Of a stretch of DNA of 64,000 bases, positions 58,960-64,000 are shown in pieces. A program made the position numbers and the translations under genes. The DNA is taken from positions 63,680,998 to 63,744,997 of the forward strand of contig OX375876.1 in NCBI GenBank assembly GCA_947359465.1, given 5' to 3'. Numbering within the stretch: the stretch's first letter is position 1; each line of letters begins with the position of its first letter. The notes below the pieces were generated by a model. It saw only the letters and a list, made by a program, of their open reading frames with translations. It was not told the DNA's origin and searched no databases. The DNA is from Metellina segmentata. Its lineage: Eukaryota; Arthropoda; Arachnida; Araneae; Tetragnathidae.

Positions 58960-59625
58960 GACCACCATTCAACTTTTGAACCCTGTAGCTTCGACACTCC
59001 GATTCCGACACATTATTGGCATTTCCACACCCCAGAAAAATGCTCTCCACTACATGCACTAAAATCATTACACAGTTGCCTATCTTACTCATCACAGCCC
59101 ATTTTTCCCCTGCACATTGTTCCAAGTGACAAACTCACCATTAGTAAATGCAGGGAAAACTACTCATGTATTGATTATTTGTTGCCTCCCCGATATTTTT
59201 TCTTCGCTTCCCTTCTTCTTGTGTGCCTGATCCCTCTGCTCCAACACTGGTCCCAATCGAAAGTGACAGGACTACTATTTAATTGCATCCCATTAGCGAG
59301 GGGATCCCGCACCGCTCCACCCCGGTTCGAACGGTACAAGTGTTATCGGAAAGTGGGTTTTCTGGTACGTTAGATCCCGGAACGATGGGACTAATGGCTG
59401 CCCAGAATGGTTCGGCGGCTACCATTTCATGCCGTCTCCGTTGTTAATGGAGCGGGTCCAACGTAGATATGGTGAGCCGATGGTAGATACCGTGTAATTA
59501 TCACGCTGCAGTAGGGTATCTGAATTTCTAAGCACGGAGGCTGTGCACCGCTTGATAGATACGTGAGTAGTAAGTCACTGTTAATATCGACACACCGAAC
59601 GGGGGCATCAAGATGTGGACTTAAC
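58960..59625. other. Complex higher-GC island
   Basis: The most GC-rich non-repeat stretch near the window end, for example CGCACCGCTCCACCCCGG and GTGTAATTATCACGCTGCAG. The 138-codon plus frame 58957-59373 has no domain. It is a candidate regulatory element or unrecognised exon. Confidence 0.3.
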
Positions 59626-59761
59626 AGAGGTGCTTTTCTTGTGTTGAGTCGTTTTTAATGAGTTGGCTTTTTGTGCTAAGAGATTTCTTTATCTAAAAAC
59701 TTTAAACTCCTTCTTAATCTTCTGAATCGAATTTGTTGGCCATTTTTCCTCTCATCAGGAG

Positions 59762-60140
59762 AAGAGCCGCCATAACCCAGTTGAAAGAGCAACACAGTAA
59801 CAAACGGTAAGTAGGTATATGAATTAAGTTCGCACTGGAGCAACACATCGGGGTTATCATTTGCAAGTTCGAAACTAGGTCATGCCAAAAGACATGTACA
59901 CGGTGGCTGATGCCTGTTAAATCTGCAGTGGAATAAAATGTCCTCACCTTGGGGTGGTGTGAAAGTTTGGAGAGTGGTGTTCCAGTTCTGGTGTTGACCT
60001 CGTCATCTGATCGTGGTTCAAAATTGTGTGGTGTTGTCGTCGAATCTTTCCTTTTGAGTTTGTTCCCGGATCCTTGACAACAGCTACTTGTGTTGCTCTA
60101 GTGCTATGTTGATTAATTATCTATCAACTACCTACCTTGT
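59762..60140 (+). mobile_element. Older SINE containing a nested inverted SINE 3' fragment
   Basis: The head GAGCCGCCATAACCCAGTTG is interrupted by GTAGGTATATGAATTAAGTT and the following ~40 bases, which are the reverse complement of a SINE 3' end. The host copy then continues at GCAAGTTCGAAACTAGG (B box) through the body to the tail AACTACCTACC. Confidence 0.75.
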
Positions 60141-60144
60141 GTAT

Positions 60145-61120
60145 GATATTAATGTCGTTGAACTTCGTCTCTCAGGCCACAGACAAATTGGTCTCGTAGT
60201 CGACCTTGAATTATATTTCCGAAATTGTAATCATCTGCAAAATGGCTCAAGGCTGTAGGGTAGTCAGTGTGATAGATTAATGCTAACTTTTTGCACATTA
60301 AAAATAACTTTATTTTTACAGACTGTAAATACATGAGTTTAATAACAATGAAAGCCTGAAAAGCAAACCAAAATGCTTAATTTCATAATAATCCAATTGC
60401 CACAGAGACTCCTCAACAAGATTGTGTCCGAAAGCTGTTTTCAATTCTATTCACTCGCACAAGCACACTTGGGAGAGTACTAGAGGACCTAGGATGTTAC
60501 ATCAGTGATGCCTTCCTTTGAATTCTGTACTTGTTTGTGAAATTGATATCGATGTTTTTGAATATTTTGGGCTGAAAGGGCCTCTTTAATAACTTGAGGA
60601 GTTCGAATGTCTAATCGAACTGTGTTTATGGATTAACAAGTGAACGGTTGACGCCAGAATCTTTCAGCCACAAAACAAGCAATGTTTCACTTTACGTTTC
60701 CAGAACTCGAATCGTATTTGATTAAATAAAGAATTGTAATTTATCAGCATACAGATCTCACGACGTATTATGTAATTGCGATCTTATAGTAGCCATCTGG
60801 CTTCAGATATGCAATATTCCTATTATTTCAAAATGAATTCGTTGTAATAATTTTAAAATAATTTTGAAGCCTTGTTCCCATCACCAGTTGTTAAAGTTAA
60901 AAACAAATGATGACAAAATTGCTATTCAATATGTATTCACAAAGTTTTCCTTGCAACGGTGTAGTACTCCTGTATTTGGAAATATTTCTGAGCAAATTTT
61001 TGTAGGCAAGCACATAAAATCGCATTATAGTTGCACAAAACAGTCTTGAAATAACTATCGAAATTAAACATGGTAATTAGGTAAGTTGTCGAAATTTCGT
61101 TGCGCTGTAGCTATCTAAAT
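60145..61120. other. AT-rich stretch, nothing recognised
   Basis: Short frames only (60149-60334 minus, 60864-61049 plus), with no motif. Confidence 0.5.
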
Positions 61121-61125
61121 TTAAA

Positions 61126-61290
61126 GAGGAAGGTAGTTGAATTTACGTAGCACTGGAGTAAATAAACTGGCTTAGACGCGGCTAGGGATTAATATAGGCA
61201 TATAAATATCGTATAGCAGCACCTCGTAATTTTTAAACATGGTTAAGTGACTAAATCAAAACCTGTGCTACCACTCTTTATTTTTTTGGG
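61126..61290 (-). mobile_element. Decayed SINE fragment, minus strand
   Basis: GTAGTTGAATTTACGTAGCA, GCAGCACCTCGTAATTTTTA and AAATCAAAACCTGTGCTACC keep the family order at low identity. Confidence 0.55.
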
Positions 61291-62765
61291 GAGAAAATTT
61301 TTCAGGGGGCACCAATTTTTGAAGCCGATTTATTTGTTTGCGATATCTTTTTCACTCTTCATTCGCATGTTTTGTGCTTTAGCTTATTCGTTTAGTATCT
61401 GAGGAATCAAAATAGGGTTTAAGAGGAGACATTTTAAATTTAAAAATTTATGCTATACCAGTGCTACTATTTCATGAGTGTTTTCTCCGTGACAGCTCTG
61501 TAAACGATTCAGCCGTTTTCATGATTTGATAGACCTGAAAAAGTTTCATATCTCCCAGTTTTACTTGAAATGCAGTTAAATAGTCTTTAATGAATTAATT
61601 GGCTTGGAGAGGAGAAATTCAGCGAAATTCTAAACTGATGATTCAGGACATTGTGACATCAATGCTTAACTTGTTACATTTACTTCATTCATGTTGTCAA
61701 CCTCAGTTGGAGAATTATATCCAGTGTTCTACAACACTGCAATAAAATAAAAACAATTAGAACTATCGGCTAAATATGTATTACATATTTTAAATAAAAC
61801 ATCGAAATTAATTCACTTAGTTTATTTAAAACCAAGACATACTTTCAGAATTTTCGATTCTGTCGATAACTTTTGAAGTTAAATATTTTGTTATTGACTT
61901 TGTTAAGACTTTGTGTGTTCTGCAACGTACGTCGCAGTTTTAAGTACTTTCAGCTCCCGGGTTGTCAACTTTAAATGGAATATGGTTGAAAAGAAATTAT
62001 GTTGGTCTACAAACATAAAATAAAACAAATTAGATTATGTGTCGTATAAGTTTAAAAGGTAAGAATAATTTTATTGCTTAAAGAAGAGTATTATTGGATC
62101 TTTAAGTATTAAAACAGAAAACAAAAAAGCAATTGAAATTTAATTCCGAATTCAGAATCATATTTCAATATTCCTAGCTATAACAATGTAAATAAACACA
62201 ACAGAACTCCTTCAAGTTTTCGTAAACAACAAAATTATTTTGAGCTTAAGTAATGGGGTGGAAAGTTCATTTTTACCTGAACATTGAAATTACTATTTTA
62301 TTTTTACCAAATATTATTGAAAACAAGCAAGACTATTTTTAAAAGATTTCGCCATGTAGGGGATGTCTGTCAAACTGATAATTAACGCCTTTAAACCTTT
62401 GATCAGGTGAAATTAAATACGTTACATTGAAGAGATTTATGTTGTATAGGAATCTTCCCCTGTACTTTATTTGCAAACGGTACTTTTCAGATTTATTTAC
62501 GTCACTTTTAGACCTTTCATATACAAAATTCCGTTTTAGTGCTATTTACTTCATTTTTAGAGACATTTTATTTGCACTTAAAAATGTTGGATTAGTTCGG
62601 GAAACAAATGTGTGTGATGTCTATTCCTTATCTTTTCTTAAATTACTTACTTTTTTCTACGTATTTTGCAGTCTACTATGTTTTCCCTTAAATTGTTGTT
62701 CCTTAAATACATCTGTTTCCGTCCCTTTTTTTGAAAAATTAATAAATACCGATTTTCTATTTCAG

Positions 62766-62935
62766 AAAGTAGTTTCGTGGAAAGTGACGTTAAAAAGAAA
62801 CAGGCTAAATGGGAGGCCGAAAAGCTGGAAGAGCAGCCCTTCTTTGAACGTGACTACCTTACAGAGTGGAATGCTGAACATCTCGAAGAATTCAAGGACT
62901 TGCATCGGCGTAACGTCAAAGACGAGATGGCTTAA
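62766..62935 (+). CDS. Terminal coding exon of an unidentified gene (last 55 complete codons)
   Basis: TTTTCTATTTCAG just before 62766 is a good 3' splice site. After two bases completing a split codon the frame reads SSFVESDVKKKQAKW, EAEKLEEQPFFERDYLTEW, NAEHLEEFKDLHRRNVKDEMA and TAA (62933-62935). The peptide is charged, helix-prone and free of low complexity. The exon is clearly richer in G and C than the AT-rich DNA around it. An AATAAA at 62969-62974 with GT-rich sequence after it closes a very short 3' untranslated region. A longer ATG-started open frame (62427-63005) runs through the same region in a different phase and is spurious. I do not recognise the protein; earlier exons must lie upstream, perhaps outside the window. 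Confidence 0.7.
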
Positions 62936-62968
62936 CCCTTCTTTGCATGATTTTTTCTTTATTGGTGA

Positions 62969-62974
62969 AATAAA
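62969..62974 (+). terminator. AATAAA polyadenylation signal of the terminal exon
   Basis: A canonical hexamer 33 bases after the TAA stop, followed within 15 bases by GGTGGTGT, a downstream GU-rich element. Confidence 0.6.
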
Positions 62975-63569
62975 TCAAGGTGGTGTAATTCATGCTCAAA
63001 ATTAAAGGAAAAATGGTTAAATAATCTTAGTATATATTTATAGTATAAATTTAGCAAAAAACAATATGATGGTATTATGTGGTATTTTTTAAATTAAACG
63101 CAAACTTTTTCAGAAATTGCTCTAAAAATAACAGAAACACATGTTACAAACCTTTCTTCCACTCATTTTCACTTTTTTAGCAATAGAAACTCAAATATTA
63201 TAAAACAAAATTAAAAACGAAATCATACGTTTATTGCAACTACAACAAACAGCGGAATGACAACTTCAAGCTCGTTTTACTGATAATGACACTTGCTTAT
63301 TTTTGACAGCTATGTTTTTTTTTATGCAATGGACATTAAAAAGGTATCCAGACACAATCACCTTAAAGTGAACTTGTTCTTTTATATAATTTTTGGTCAT
63401 TCAATGTTATGATGGAAATTTCCACCATTATGCAAATAAGGGTTAAAGGTTACTATTTGCTGCGCTAAGACGCCCAGATCACAAATGCACTCCATTGATT
63501 CAAAGGTATTAGACGAAGGTGTTGACGCATCAGCCGCAGATCTCTTCGTTGAAGACTATCGACTTCATT

Positions 63570-63590
63570 TATATATATATATATATATAT
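63570..63590. repeat. (AT)n microsatellite
   Basis: About ten AT units. Confidence 0.9.
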
Positions 63591-63703
63591 GACGAAATAA
63601 TTCTTCCTGATATATGAGGATAAAAGTGTAACAAGTAACGATCACTAAATTTTTCAAATAATTAGTTCGCTCGTAGGTTTACACAAAAACTCACACTTTC
63701 ATC

Positions 63704-63771
63704 TAGGGGGCTCCGCTCGCAAACCCCCGGTGATTGCTACGTGATCCCATTTGGTTTGCTTTGCAAACCAA
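63704..63771 (-). mobile_element. Pair of strong hairpins, possible Helitron-type terminus
   Basis: GGGGG (63706-63710) pairs with CCCCC (63724-63728) around a 13-base loop. TTGGTTTGC (63751-63759) pairs perfectly with GCAAACCAA (63763-63771) around TTT. Read on the minus strand the GC hairpin ends in CCCCCTAG, that is, CTAG directly at its base, as in many Helitron 3' ends. The next base is A rather than the expected T. Confidence 0.4.
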
Positions 63772-63894
63772 CACTCCTTTCGTAAACGTCTTGGTGAGGG
63801 TCCAGTGTGAATGTATTTTGGCCTGACAAAAAAAAACACTAAATAAAGGCCTGCTTACTGCGCAAGTTCTAACTAAAAGGAATCAGTCCCAACA

Positions 63895-64000
63895 ACACGT
63901 TATACACATACAACACAACGGGCTATACTGTGAGAGATAAATCCTGAAGAGAAAGATCCGAGAAGTAATTTTGTACCACGGTAAGATAACGACATCAACA
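63895..64000 (-). mobile_element. SINE fragment running off the window end, minus strand
   Basis: CAACACAACGGGCTATACTG, GAGAAAGATCCGAG and ACCACGGTAAGATAACGACA follow the family order. The 5' part lies outside the window. Confidence 0.75.

Noticed and set aside
62427..63005. 192-codon open frame on the plus strand
   Set aside because: The first half is low-complexity Phe/Leu/Tyr-rich translation of T-rich DNA. The second half is the out-of-phase shadow of the real terminal exon at 62766-62935.

Overview
The window is AT-rich eukaryotic DNA with very few genes. Large introns or intergenic deserts, many decayed transposons, tRNA-derived SINEs and several minisatellites point to an invertebrate. 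The dominant SINE is one I associate from memory with orb-weaver spider genomes. The arthropod or spider assignment is therefore an inference that I could not check by search.

Genes: the only long convincing open frame is a ~568-codon coiled-coil protein on the minus strand (17729-19435). It is intronless as far as visible and possibly related to the cilium/centriolar-satellite protein CCDC13. A second protein-coding piece is a terminal exon on the plus strand (62766-62935) with a 3' splice site, a reading frame ending in TAA and an AATAAA signal 33 bases after the stop. A weaker terminal-exon candidate lies at 7259-7315, also followed by AATAAA. Some very small ORFs and a possible duplicated splice-site block (5738-6242) are listed at low confidence.

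Mobile elements make up most of what can be recognised. (1) There are at least 23 copies or fragments of a tRNA-derived SINE. Two tail types are visible: an older 'ACCTACC' type and a younger 'ATTACC' type. Several copies have clear target-site duplications and 5' truncations, and one young fragment is nested inside an older copy. (2) An 867-bp hAT-like remnant with an 8-bp target duplication sits in a SINE tail (1068-1934). (3) Two piggyBac-like elements are nested near 29.7-31.0 kb; the inner one keeps the C-terminal cysteine-rich transposase domain and the asymmetric piggyBac end layout. (4) Two copies of an ~820-bp element with long terminal inverted repeats lie in opposite orientation at 20.1 and 42.3 kb. 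(5) There is a Tc1-like transposase remnant at 38.8-39.1 kb. (6) An RNase H/zinc-finger tail of a non-LTR retrotransposon at 52.1-53.2 kb carries an in-frame 294-bp tandem duplication. (7) Possible Helitron 3' ends occur.

Tandem repeats: a degenerate ~41-bp array with a ~166-bp higher-order period (175-770), a 45-bp array (13130-13460) that appears to have grown out of a dispersed palindromic GACGAGATATCTCGTC repeat family, a 21-bp AT array (32560-32730), a 21-bp GC-moderate array (35360-35690), a 23/25-bp alternating array (24794-24911), and a near-perfect 12-copy 88-bp array (53743-54800).

The second half also holds several islands of complex, higher-GC, non-repetitive sequence with no convincing frame. 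They are spaced through the desert and are candidate conserved regulatory DNA. One of them contains a close match to the CTCF core motif (49784-49799).
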